Assembly: GCF_000142905.1 (NCBI RefSeq)
Contig: NW_013657659.1
Span: forward strand, 1 to 64,000
Direction of reading: 5' to 3'
Source: Thecamonas trahens ATCC 50062
Taxonomy: Eukaryota > Apusozoa > Apusomonadida > Apusomonadidae
DNA: 64,000 bases
Shown here: piece after piece, positions 11,499-21,533 of the stretch
Numbering within the stretch: the stretch's first letter is position 1
Layout of the letters: each line of letters opens with the position of its first letter
Notes under the pieces: model-generated
What the model was told of the DNA's origin: nothing
Database searches by the model: none
The model's input: only the letters and a program-made list of their open reading frames with translations
Translations under genes and position numbers: made by a program

Positions 11499-11532
11499 GG
11501 GTAACATTAATAGCGAGCTATTCCGGAGCAAT

Positions 11533-14500
11533 ATGCGAGTGTGGGGAGTGGTGTACGGGTGGCTCTGTGTGGCGCTGATTGTCAGCAGCAGCAGCGGTAT
11601 GGCATATGCAAGGTGTACTTCGTCGGAGGAATGCGACAGCGAATCGGTGTGCGTTCCATCGGCTGGAGGATGTATACCATTGGTATCTGTCCACGCCCTG
11701 CCTCAAGCACATGCATACTTTGAACCATGGGCTGGTGTCTTTCTCGCTGTTGCTATTGCGCTTGTTTGCTGTTGTGCTGTTCTTCTTCCTCAACTCTCTT
11801 CCTTTGGTATCAACTCTTGCTGGCCTCATCGATGGGCAAGAGTCCGCACCACGGATGTGGCTTGGTGCGCAACCATGGCTATCGTTGTCGCTACTGCTGC
11901 ATTTACTCTCGCTCTATTGGTCTTCTCTTCTGCCATCGTCGATGATCCGCTACCGCCTCTGGCTACCGCTCAGCATGTGCCAGGAACCAACTGTTCGGTC
12001 CTGGAAGACGAGACGTGCTCCCCGCTCAAGTGCGATACTCGCCTCTCAACCTGTCTCGCCGCCTGCACCGCTGACTCGCATTGTATGGTGCCCACACGAT
12101 GCCACACTCCGACCGGTGAATGCATTATCGACATGCGCTCGCCGTCCGTCCCGGGTGTGCGGAAGCGGCTTGTCTCTCCGTGGGTGGCCGCTTTTGTTGC
12201 CATTGCCGCCGGCGGGCTCATCACCGCGATTGCGCTCGTCGTCATCATTCTATACGCCTACTCGCGGACTCATCCGATTGTCATTCTCGGCCTTGCGCTC
12301 CTCATTGGCCTCACCGTAGCAACCACCATCGGCGTCTCGCTGGGGACCCGGTCGGTGGCGATTACCTACCCGCTGGCACCCAAGTCGATCCGCCCGACAC
12401 CGCGGGCTCCGCCGCCGCCACCTGCACCCGGCCCGCAAGCGCCGCCGCCGCCGCCGCCGCCGCCGCGCCCGCTCCCGGTGCCGTGCAAGGCGTCGCCACC
12501 ATGTGCGCCATACTACTGCGCCATGGGCACCGGCTTTTGCTTTGACTACTGCGCCGAGAACGACCACTGCATTAGCGGATACAAGTGCGAGGGCGATGCC
12601 TGCGTGCCCGAGTCGCACGGAACGACCGGGCTGGAGGAACCATCGGTCCGCCCGCTGGTGGCGATAGTCCTCGGGTGTGTCGTTGCCCTCACCATTTCGT
12701 CGTGCATGTTCTGCATTCTGTACACCTTGTCGCGCCGGCGGCATGGCGGATACGTTCCGCGATCGCGGAGCCGTGGCTTCCGGCTCATTGCCGGCTCGAT
12801 CTGCATGCTGCTGGCGGTGGTGGTGAGTGGGGCGCTTCTGGCGATGACCGTGCCTGTTGAGCCGCCTCTAGCTTTCGACCCGACCAACACGACTGCTGTC
12901 CACGATGGCAGCGGCAATGGGACGCTGGCCGCGGCCCGGCCACCGCTGTGCGAGGTGCTCCGCGCCGACGTGTGTGCGCCATATGTGTGCGACCTGCGGG
13001 TCTCGGGCTGCTTTACCACGTGCGACGTCGACGACCAGTGCGTGGCGGGGACGACGTGCTCGGGTGGGGCGTGCGTGTCGAACACCGAGCCCGGCAAGCT
13101 CTCTGCACGGCGCTACCCGGCGTGGCTGGCCGCGAGCATCGCGGTTTCTGCCGGCGTGGTGTTTGGGCTTGCCGTCCTCGCTGCTGGCTGCGGGCTATGG
13201 CCAGTCTCACTCCGGCGGCCGCTGCATGAGCTGCGGGCCAACGCCGATGTGTTTTTGGCGATTGTGGGGCAGGCGCTTTGCTGCTTTGCCTTTGTGGTGT
13301 TTGTGGTGGGCATCACGCTTGGCGTTCTCGTCACCTCGCACAATCCTCTGCTGGCAACCTCGACCGAGCGGCCCATCGCTGCAGGCGGCCCGGATTTAAC
13401 GCCACGTGCAGTTATCTCCGCGACCCGGCGTGCTCGCGCTTGGGTTATCTGTGCGACGTTCGTGTGGCGGCGTGCTTTCCGTCGTGCGAGTCGTCGCTGG
13501 AGTGTGCGCCGGAGCACGGGTGCGAGCGTGGCGCGTGTGTGCGGATCACGTCGCAGCAAGCGGTCAAACCGCTGCTAGGATCTGCGGTGACGGTGCTGGC
13601 GGTGGTGGCTCTGGTGGTGGTGGTGGTGGTGGCGACGGCGTGGCTCGGCCTCGGCGCCAACTGCGCGCATCGGATCATGTATGGGATTCCGCTGGAAAAG
13701 TCGGCGGCGCTGGTGGTGGTTGGCCTCGCCGCAGGCCTGCTCGGGCTTGTGGTCATCGGGCTGCCGGTCTCGTACGCGCGCAGCAAGGTCGAGCTCCCGC
13801 AGTCGCTTCCGCGATCGCCGCACGCTGTGTGCGGGCCGCGGCCAGACGACTCGCGTTGCTTTCCATACGCGTGCGATCCGCATGCAGAGCGGTGCCTTGT
13901 GGGCTGCCAGACGAACGCCCACTGCGTGACCGGCAACCTCGAGCAGCCGCACCGATGTGCTCGCGATGGGCGATGCGTGGCCGTGTCCGGCTCGACCGCG
14001 ATTGGAACGCCTCAGGATGCGTGGGGTGTGGGCGTGGGTGCCACAGTTCTCACAGCTCTGGTGCTGGTGTTGGTCCTCCTCCCGCGGTGCCGGCGGTTGT
14101 ACCTTGGCTACCGCGCCCAACGCGAGGAGCAGGTTCGGACCGCGCGACAGGAGGCACTGTCAGAGGAGATGGCCAAGTTTGCCGACGTGCCGCCGGCGAT
14201 GCTTGACGTGGTGCCGGGCGGGAGGCGCGCGAGCGAGGAGGGCAGCGAGGATAACGAAGAAGGCGAGGCCGACACTGCCAATGATGTTCCTCTTCAGGTG
14301 CTCGAGTCGATGTCGCGGTCGAGCGCGAGCGACGAGAGCGCAAGCGCGAGCACAACGAGCGACCACAATCTGCAGGTGTGTGTTGCAGCAGAGGCCGGTG
14401 GGGTAGGCCGGCTGTCGGCTGGCACGACCTCGAGCTCTTTGCTCAGCCGCGACGAGGCAAGTGTGGCGCCTGCACCCGAGTGTGTGGTGTGCATGTTTGA

Positions 14501-15758
14501 GGCCGGACAGGTGCAGCTTGTGGGGCCGGGAGTGTGCGAGCACTTGCTCTGCACCGAGTGCGCGGTTGGGACGCTCAAGGCGGTGCTTGATGCGGGCCAG
14601 TTTCCGGCTGTCTGTCCGGGCTGTCTCGCCGAGTCTGGCGCGTCGATGCGGCCCAGAGAGCTGCCGTTGGCGCAGCGCGTAACCGCCGACGCGGTGGAGG
14701 CGCTTGTTGTCGCGGGGGCAGTGGACGAGGACTTTGCGCGGCGGTTCATCATCAACATGGTGCTTGCGGCGCTTCCGTCGACAGAGACGATCTCGTGTCC
14801 CGGATGCTCACTGCTGAGCTTGCGGCCGGGGCGGGAGCAGCCCGAGGTTGCGGCCAAGCTTGCTTCTAGCTCTGCAGCGATGCGCGCGCGGGCGACGGCG
14901 GCCGAGTGCTGGCACTGCAAGGCCGAGTTTTGCGGTGAGTGCGGCATTCTGTGGGCGGGCCATCGTGGTGTCTCGTGCACAGAGGCGGCAAACGGCCGGG
15001 GTGGGCGGATGGAGGATGTGGCGTCGCGGGATCTTGTGGTAGCGACATCCAAGCCGTGTCCCAACTGTGGGGCGCCTGTAGCACACGCGGCGTTCCACGC
15101 CTGCCACCACATTACGTGCGCGTGCGGCTACGGGTTCTGCATCGTGTGCCTGGAGCGGCATCCTTGCCCACGCGAGGGACACGGGCTCTTCTGCACCTCC
15201 GGCTGCGACTGCGTGGTGTGCTACGAGTGTCGCCCAGGCGCGCCGTGCCCAGCCTGCCCGGGACCGCCCAACTGCCCGGCGTGCGATCCGCGCGGGCCCA
15301 ACGCGGCACGGCTGCCCGAGGGTCACCCGTCTCTGCGGATTGTGGAGGAGCAGGAAGCAGCGGCGGCAGCGGCGGCAGAGGAGACCGGAGTGACCGCGGA
15401 CGGCGCGGCGCCGCCGCCGCCGCAAGGCGATGCCAATGACCCGGTGCGACTCTCGTTTGCGCAGATGCTCCTCACACTCCGCGAGCTGGTACAGAACCTG
15501 CAGCGGCCGGATGCGCTGGCCGGCGGTGGCACTGGCGACGAAGAGACCGGCGACGGCAACGCCGGTGAGCCCAATGAGGCTGGGCCGTCGATCCCCCCGA
15601 ACAACGGTGTGACACGTACCGACGAGGAGCAGCTGGCGCTTGATCAGTTCCAGGCCGTCACTGGCGCGCCGCGCATCTCTGCGCTCCGCCTTCTCCGCAT
15701 CCATGGCTGGGACGTGACCGAGGCCGTGGATGGTTGGTTTGAAAGCGGCCGCGGATGA
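11533..15758 (+). CDS. multi-span receptor-like RBR E3 ubiquitin ligase (one frame break)
   Basis: The product starts with a signal peptide (~1-27) and then repeats one pattern. A Cys-rich extracellular module of ~40 residues is followed by a membrane span, a short loop and another span. I count six Cys-rich modules and 11 hydrophobic spans, which would leave the C-terminus in the cytosol. A typical module reads CEVLRADVCAPYVCDLRVSG with further paired cysteines. The cytosolic tail holds an RBR ligase unit at ~14,480-15,260: RING1 (CVVC...CEHLLCTEC), an in-between-RING (CPGC...CWHC...CGEC) and RING2 (CPNCGAPVAHAAFHACHHITCACG), which contains the expected catalytic-Cys position (HHITC). A UBA-like segment closes the protein (APRISALRLLRIHGWDVTEA). 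The frame shifts by one base at 13395-13397 (TTT). One extra T restores module five without loss, so I treat it as one gene. Ligase activity is inferred from RBR residues; the ligand is unknown. Confidence 0.75.
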
Positions 15759-15968
15759 TGAGCTCAGCTGTCTGCAAAGTAACACGCACGTCTCCCCTCT
15801 CTCACTCTCTTCTGTTGTTTGGCTGCCTGTCTGCTGCCACTGCCCCGTGTGTGGTCGGTCGGCCGACCGAATTGCCACGACCGCTCGCACGCCACGCGAC
15901 TCGACTCGCGCCAGCTGTGGCTGGGCATGGCAGGAGCTGGTACCAACCCATGGACCATAGCCGCGAGC

Positions 15969-17179
15969 ATGGCAGGTATGGGAGATGAGGAAAGGACCGG
16001 GGCATGCCTGTTGCAACGAGCGGCGAGTGGAGACGGTGGTGTCGGTGGCTGTCGTGGCGGTGGGGCAGAAGCTGCCGCTGCTGAGGATCAGGTCGGCCAA
16101 GCTGCCGCTGCTGAGGATCAAAGCACGCAAGGCGCTGTTTCTGTTGATCGCACCATGCAAGGCAACCCTGGGGATCTGATACCGCAACAACAATCCACTT
16201 CCCATCACGCGGTTAGCGGACACGGCACTGAGCCGCCGCAAGACTGCGAGCCAGGACTAGGCGGTGAGCCAGGACTAGGCGGCGAGCCAGGACTAGGCGG
16301 CGAGCCAGGACTAGGCGGCGAGCCAGGACTAGGCGGCGAGCCAGGACTAGGCGGCGAGCCAGGACTAGGCGGCGAGCCAGGACTAGGCGGCGAGCCAGGA
16401 CTAGGCGGCGAGCCAGGACTAGGCGGCGATCCAGGACTAGGCTGCGAGCCAGGACTAGGCGACGAGCCAGGACTAGGCGACGAGCCAGGACTAGGCGGCG
16501 ATCCAGGACTAGGCTGCGAGCCAGGACTAGGCGACGAGCCAGGACTAGGCGACGAGCCAGGACTAGGCGACGAGCCAGGACTAGGCGGCGAGCCAGGACT
16601 GGGGCTGGGGCTCAGACTGATCCCGATCACCACCGAGTGCGCTGACGACGATGAGGTGGTTGCCTTTGTGCTAGAACTGTTTGGCTGCGAGCGCGTGGTG
16701 CGATACTTGCGGATGCAGCCACTGACCCAAGAGTCCGAGGCCACTGCCATGCTCAGGCTGCTAGCGGCAAGGCCCGTGCCGCATGTCGGCGCCTGGATCG
16801 TGGCGGACAGCACAGGCAGGCTCGGCATGGTCCAGCTAGAAAACACTCGCTGAGTCAGGGTCTTGAGGTCGGCATTGCCGTTCTTCCGCAGGCCCAAGGC
16901 CGCGGCGTGGCATCGGCTGCCGTCCACGCCGTCTTGGCTCAGCTGCCAGCAGACAACCCGCCGGCGATCGCTGCCTCGGTCTACGCCGAAAACGCTGGCG
17001 GCCTTGCCCTCATGTCCCGCCTGGGCTTTGAGCAGCTCCCAGTACGCAAGAAGCGCAAGCCATCATGGCACCAGCGCCGCTCCACGACCTCAACCCTCCT
17101 CCACTTTGCACTCCCACAGCGATCATCTCCCCGACGACCGAGCCGCCCAACTGCAACTGCCCCAACAGCGCCTCGCTAA
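15969..17179 (+). CDS. GNAT-family N-acetyltransferase with N-terminal hexapeptide repeats (one frame break)
   Basis: The C-terminal half is a RimJ/RimL-type GNAT acetyltransferase that would use acetyl-CoA. It begins GLRLIPITTECADDDEVV, then has a strand ending RLGMVQLE. After the break comes GIAVLPQAQGRGVASAAVHA, which contains the Q/R-x-x-G-x-G/A acetyl-CoA pyrophosphate motif (QAQGRGVA), and finally the usual ENAGGLALMSRLGFEQ. The N-terminal part is low complexity and contains about 20 tandem copies of EPGLGG. The frame moves by one base near 16840-16843 (AAAA), exactly between two GNAT strands; one extra A joins them. The start is uncertain: the ATG at 15969 is in frame, but an upstream in-frame ATG (15819) and a later start are possible. 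The substrate is not predictable. Confidence 0.6.
16249..16605 (+). repeat. 18-bp tandem repeat, about 20 units, encoding EPGLGG
   Basis: The unit is close to GAGCCAGGACTAGGCGGC. The first ten units are nearly identical; later units alternate variants encoding DPGLGC and EPGLGD in a pattern suggesting a higher-order duplication. It stays in frame throughout within the GNAT gene. Confidence 0.9.
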
Positions 17180-17441
17180 CTCTCTCCCGGTCGATCAACT
17201 GGAAATCATAACCCTCTCCCCCCCCCCCGCCCCCCCCCCCGCTCCAGCCCTCATGATCAACACCATCAACTCATGCCTCCAACCCCAAGCCCACAAGCTG
17301 TAGAGATCGGGGAAGAGATGGCGGGTGGCAAACTGTTCCTCAACACACCCGCATTCGCTCCTCAGGACGTTTTTGCCTCAACGTGCGCACACTTGAGTCT
17401 CTCTCTCTTACCCTCTCCCCCCCCCCCCTGTCCAATCCTAC

Positions 17442-18717
17442 ATGTCTGACTCTTCTTCTCTTGGTTGCATTCTGGTTGCCGGCGGTAGGTACAACACTTT
17501 GCATAGCTTTCCCTCTTCCCATGACTGTCTGCTCGTCCTTGTTCGTCTCGGTGACGTGGCTGGTAGCACAGGCGCTGTGCTGCTTGCGGATCAGACGAGG
17601 AACAAGGTGGAGTGGATGGCGGGTGGGGGGTGGAGATAGGGGTGGGAAAAATTGTTTCCGTACCCGAATTGTATCCGCCCAAAAACTCACACCGCTATCT
17701 CTCTACCTCCCAGGTGCCGGCTACATCGGCTCGCACACGGTGGTGTGCCTGCTTGAGGCTGGTTACGAGGTGGTGGTTGTGGACAACCTTTCCAACTCGT
17801 CCAAGGTAGCGCTCGACCGGGTGGAGCAGATCACGGGCAAGAGCGTGACGTTCTACAAGGCGGATCTGTGCGACGACGGAGCGCTGGAGCCCATTTTCGA
17901 GGCGCATACCTTTGAGGCTGCCATCCACTTTGCCGGCCTGAAGTCTGTCTCCGAGTCTGTGGCCGATCCGATCCACTACTACCGGACCAACATCGTGTCG
18001 TCGCTCAACCTGGTGACGACCATGGCGAAGCACGGGTGCAAGAAGCTTGTGTTCTCGTCGTCGGCGACGGTCTACGGCGACCCTCAGTACCTCCCGATCG
18101 ACGAGGCTCACCCGCTGGCGATCGATACCGACTCGCCGTACGGTGCGACGAAGCTCATGATCGAGCGCATCCTGCAGGACGTGCACCGCTCGGACCCCGA
18201 GTGGAAGATCATCATGCTGCGGTACTTTAACCCGACCGGCGCCCACGAGTCCGGCCTCATCGGCGAGGACCCGGTCGGCCCGCCGGCCAACCTCCTGCCG
18301 TTTGTCTGCCAGGTTGCCGTCGGCCGCCGCGAGAAGCTCATGGTCTTTGGCTCGGACTACCCGACCGACGACGGCTCGGGCAAGCGCGACTTTATCCACG
18401 TTGTCGACCTCTCCGACGCCCACGTCGCCGCCGTCAAGGCCCTGCCCAACGTCTCCATCGAGGCCGTCAACGTCGGCACCGGCAAGTCCACGTCGGTCCT
18501 CGAGCTCCACGCCGCCATGGAGGCTGTCGTCGGCAAGCCGATCCCCTACGAGATGGCCGCCCGCCGCCCGGGCGACATCTGCGAGTGCTACGCCTCGTGC
18601 GGCAAGGCCAAGGAGGTCCTCGGCGGCTGGGAGGCCAAGTTTGGCATCAGCGACATCTGCGAGTCGGCCTGGCGCTGGCAGTCACAGAACCCGCAGGGCT
18701 ATGCCGACCAGGCTTGA
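17442..18717 (+). CDS. GALE: UDP-glucose 4-epimerase
   Basis: Interconverts UDP-glucose and UDP-galactose in the cytosol using bound NAD+ (Leloir pathway). Gene model: exon 1 17442-17484, intron 17485-17713 (GTAGGT...CAG), exon 2 17714-18717, giving 348 aa, the usual size. The intron interrupts the dinucleotide-binding loop. Splicing joins the halves into LVAGGAGYIGSHT (GxxGxxG at ~14-20). The short-chain dehydrogenase catalytic residues are all present: FSSSATVYG (Ser ~130-132), Tyr157 and Lys161 in SPYGATK. The substrate-binding region RYFNPTGAHESG and the C-terminal RPGDICECYA are also typical. Without splicing the ATG-proximal frame lacks the Rossmann start, which supports this intron. 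Confidence 0.95.
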
Positions 18718-18882
18718 TTCTCATCCCCGCCGCGGATGGCACGCCGGCCAAGTCTCTGCCGTGACATCATCATTAATCGTGAAAAAAACAAACAAGTTCA
18801 ACGAGTGGCTCGACTGCGAATCGCTCTCCCGTCCAGCACCTCACCCACCGCACAGCCAGCAGCGTTTCCAAGGCCACACACC

Positions 18883-19824
18883 ATGTCCTGGCTCGAGGTT
18901 GGCAAGCGTGTGCGGGTCAACGGTGCCTCAGGCACCGTGCGCTTCCTCGGCTACACCCAGTTCTCCAAGGAAAAGGTCGAGTTTGTTGGCGTCGAGCACG
19001 ACGAGGCCATTGTACGTACTAGCCACTGCCTCGCCACCCGACTTGCGCCAACGATCGTGTCGGGCGGACCTGCCCCGGTACAGTGCGCAACAGCATGTGT
19101 AAAATTTTATGTCACACTCACCCCCCCCCCCCACCACACACACACACCACACCCCTTCTTACGCACAGGGCAAGCACAATGGAACGGTCCGTGGCGTGGC
19201 CTACTTTACAACTGCGCCCAACTGCGCCAAGTTCTACCAGCGCTACGGCGGGAGTGCACAGTTTGAGCGGGACTTGCCCAAGATGACGCACTCGTCCAGG
19301 ACGGCGAGGGCGCCGGCGCTAGACAACTCGATTTTTCTCAAGACCTACTCACCCATGGACGACGTAGCTGTCCGGCGAGTCCCGCTTGCGCCAAAGTCTG
19401 CCACACGGCATGCAATGTTCTCGCCGGCCAAACCGCGGCCCGCGTCCGGCGCAGCGTCGGCGCCGGCACTGTCGCCTGCTCAGCGGCGCGCGGCCTACGC
19501 CCGGACCATCCCGCGGCCGGAGCAACAGGGCGTGTTCTCCGGCGAGGCGCCGGCGTCGTCGCCGGCCGCGCTCCGTCGCAAGCTCATTGCCGTTCGAGAG
19601 ATCCTCTCCGCCGATCCGTTCTACACCACCGCCGCCGCAGGCATCGCCAACTCGGAGGTCAAGCGCCGCAAGGCCGCGTCGCGAGCCGCACTCTCCGCCG
19701 AGAACAAGCGCAAGCGCGACGCGGCCCGCGCCCGCGTCCGCACCCGCAAGCGCGTCCGCACTCGTGTCCATCGCGAGCAAGATTCAAAGCCGTCCCACTC
19801 CCGGTCCGAGGCCCAGACTGACCA

Positions 19825-19866
<42 letters not shown>

Positions 19867-21454
19867 ACCGCGGCCGCACAGGTCGTCGGCCTCGCGTCCG
19901 TCTCGCCGCCGGCACACGCCACCACCTCCGTCGTCGAACTCCGACTCGGACGATGGCGATCCGGCTACCGAGGCATCGCCCAAGGCCCACCCTCTGGCGC
20001 CCGGCCCTAATGCTACCGACGAGGCCTCGCCCAAGCGGCGCAAGGTCTACCACATCCACCACCGGACCGGGGAGGTCGAGGTCACGTACTCGAAGCCTGT
20101 TGGCATCAAGTCTGGCTCGCCAGACCACCACCACCACCACCACCACCATCACCACAACTCCGCCCACCCCTCCCACGATGCTCGGTCGACCTCTGACGGC
20201 ACCGCGCCGGTAGCGGAGGCAGAGCCAGCTCCTGCGCCAGCTCCCGCGCCAGCTCCGGCCCCTATCTCACCGAACGCTTCAACTCGCTCGGGCGCCTCAC
20301 ACACCCGCAAGTCCAAGTCGAAGCGGTCGTGGGTCCCGGCCGACCTTGTGGGCAAGTCAAAGGACGAGATGACGCCCGAGGAGCGCAAGCGGTACAACAA
20401 GGCCAAGAAGGCATCAATGACGCCCGAAGAGTGGAAGGCAAAGAAGGCGGCGTCGATGAAGCGGCGCGCGGCGCGTGCGGCCACCTCGGTGTCCGACGCC
20501 GGGCTTTCAGAAGACGTCGCGCCAGGCGGAAGCGCCTCGAGCGTCCAACGGCACGTGCCCGAGCCGGTGGACGTCGACGAGCCGCCTGCGCTCGTCTCGG
20601 CCCCGTCGGTCCAGTTCCACGCACTCAAGAAGGACATCCTCATTCCGTTTGACGACGCCGACTCGGACATCGACTCGGACGACGAGCCGCCCACCGACAC
20701 CTCGACATCGTCCAAGATCCTTCCGCCCAACCCGGCGTTCTCGCTCCACGAGGACCTCTGGATCCCGCCGGAGCTCTCGACAACGCCCAAGACTGAGTTT
20801 ACTGCTGACGAGCGGGCGCACTACGTCCGGGCACGCAACTCGTATCTGGCCGACCACTACGCCGCTTCCGAGCGCTCGCTCATCCGGGCGTGGTACAACG
20901 GCAAGGCGGCGGCGCACAACGCGGCACTTGCGGCGTCTGAGCGGTCCCGACCGCAGTCGCCGGTGGACAACGACACGCCGCAACAGTGTTACGTGTGCGC
21001 CACACGGCCCATCGACCCGGACCGCGATCTCCACTGGCTCCCGTGCAAGCACCACCAGGTCTGCTCCGGCTGCCGGTCGCTGCCGCACCTGCGGTGCGCT
21101 ACATGCAAGCTTGCCGAGGCTGCTGCCCTCGAGGCCCTCGATCGAACGTGCCAGGCGTGCGGCGCGACCGAGAGCAAGCCGGGCGTCCAGCTCTCGCTCC
21201 TTGAGTGCAAGCACGGCTACTTCTGCGCTGGCTGCCACGCCGCCCCGCAGTTTTCTTGCATCCGCTGCGTCCGCCTCATGCGCCAGCGCTCGCTCTCAGT
21301 CATCCGCGAGTGTGCTGTCTGCCAGGCGACGGACCCCAAGCTGCTGCGGCGGACCGAGTGCGGCCACGCGTTCCTCTGCAAGGGCTGCGCCACCCTCCCG
21401 CAGTGGAGCTGCCGCGAGTGTGCCCACAACGTGCCGCCTATTGTTTCTCCGTGA
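18883..21454 (+). CDS. CAP-Gly domain protein with three C-terminal RING-like zinc clusters
   Basis: Gene model: exon 1 18883-19011, intron 19012-19168 (GTACGT...CAG, containing a poly-C and CA tract), exon 2 19169-21454; 804 aa. Residues ~1-75 form a CAP-Gly domain split by the intron. It contains VEHDEAI followed by GKHNGTVRGVAYF, the counterpart of the GKNDG tubulin/EB-binding motif. The middle is disordered, basic and Ser/Pro-rich, with a poly-His run and SP repeats. The C-terminal ~160 residues hold three consecutive Cys/His clusters of the same form (CYVCATRP...CKHHQVCSGC; CQACGATE...CKHGYFCAGC; CAVCQATD...CGHAFLCKGC), each resembling a minimal RING-type zinc ligand set. A microtubule-end-associated protein with possible ubiquitin-ligase function is an inference. 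It converges on the EHD gene 79 bp away. Confidence 0.8.
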
Positions 21455-21533
21455 TTCTTTCACGATCCATAAAGCAATCCGCCCTGCAGCGTAGTGTGTT
21501 TGTTTTGTTTACCTTTCTTCCGCGCGCTCGCCC

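Larger units (their letters stand above)
10171..11523. repeat. near-identical duplicated segment flanking the assembly gap
   Basis: Bases 10171-10782 and 10883-11523 are the same sequence at an offset of 712 bp. They cover the CEP57 3' end, its stop codon (10501 and 11213), the 3' flank and a (CA)n tract. The copies differ by a few substitutions in the flank, one base near the microsatellite and a much longer (CA)n tract in the second copy. Both end with the same ATAGCGAGCTATTC. The most economical reading is two overlapping contig ends placed side by side rather than a genomic duplication. Confidence 0.85.

Noticed and set aside
13395-13397. Programmed -1 frameshift site in the RBR gene
   Set aside because: No slippery heptamer or downstream structure is evident, and the same one-base pattern recurs in unrelated genes, which favours base-calling error.
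16205-16927. Minus-strand ORF rich in PSPGS repeats
   Set aside because: It is the antisense reading of the EPGLGG repeat; the plus strand carries the GNAT motifs.
17383-17441. GALE start upstream at 17383 without splicing
   Set aside because: That reading lacks the GxxGxxG start; the 17485-17713 intron restores the complete Rossmann motif.
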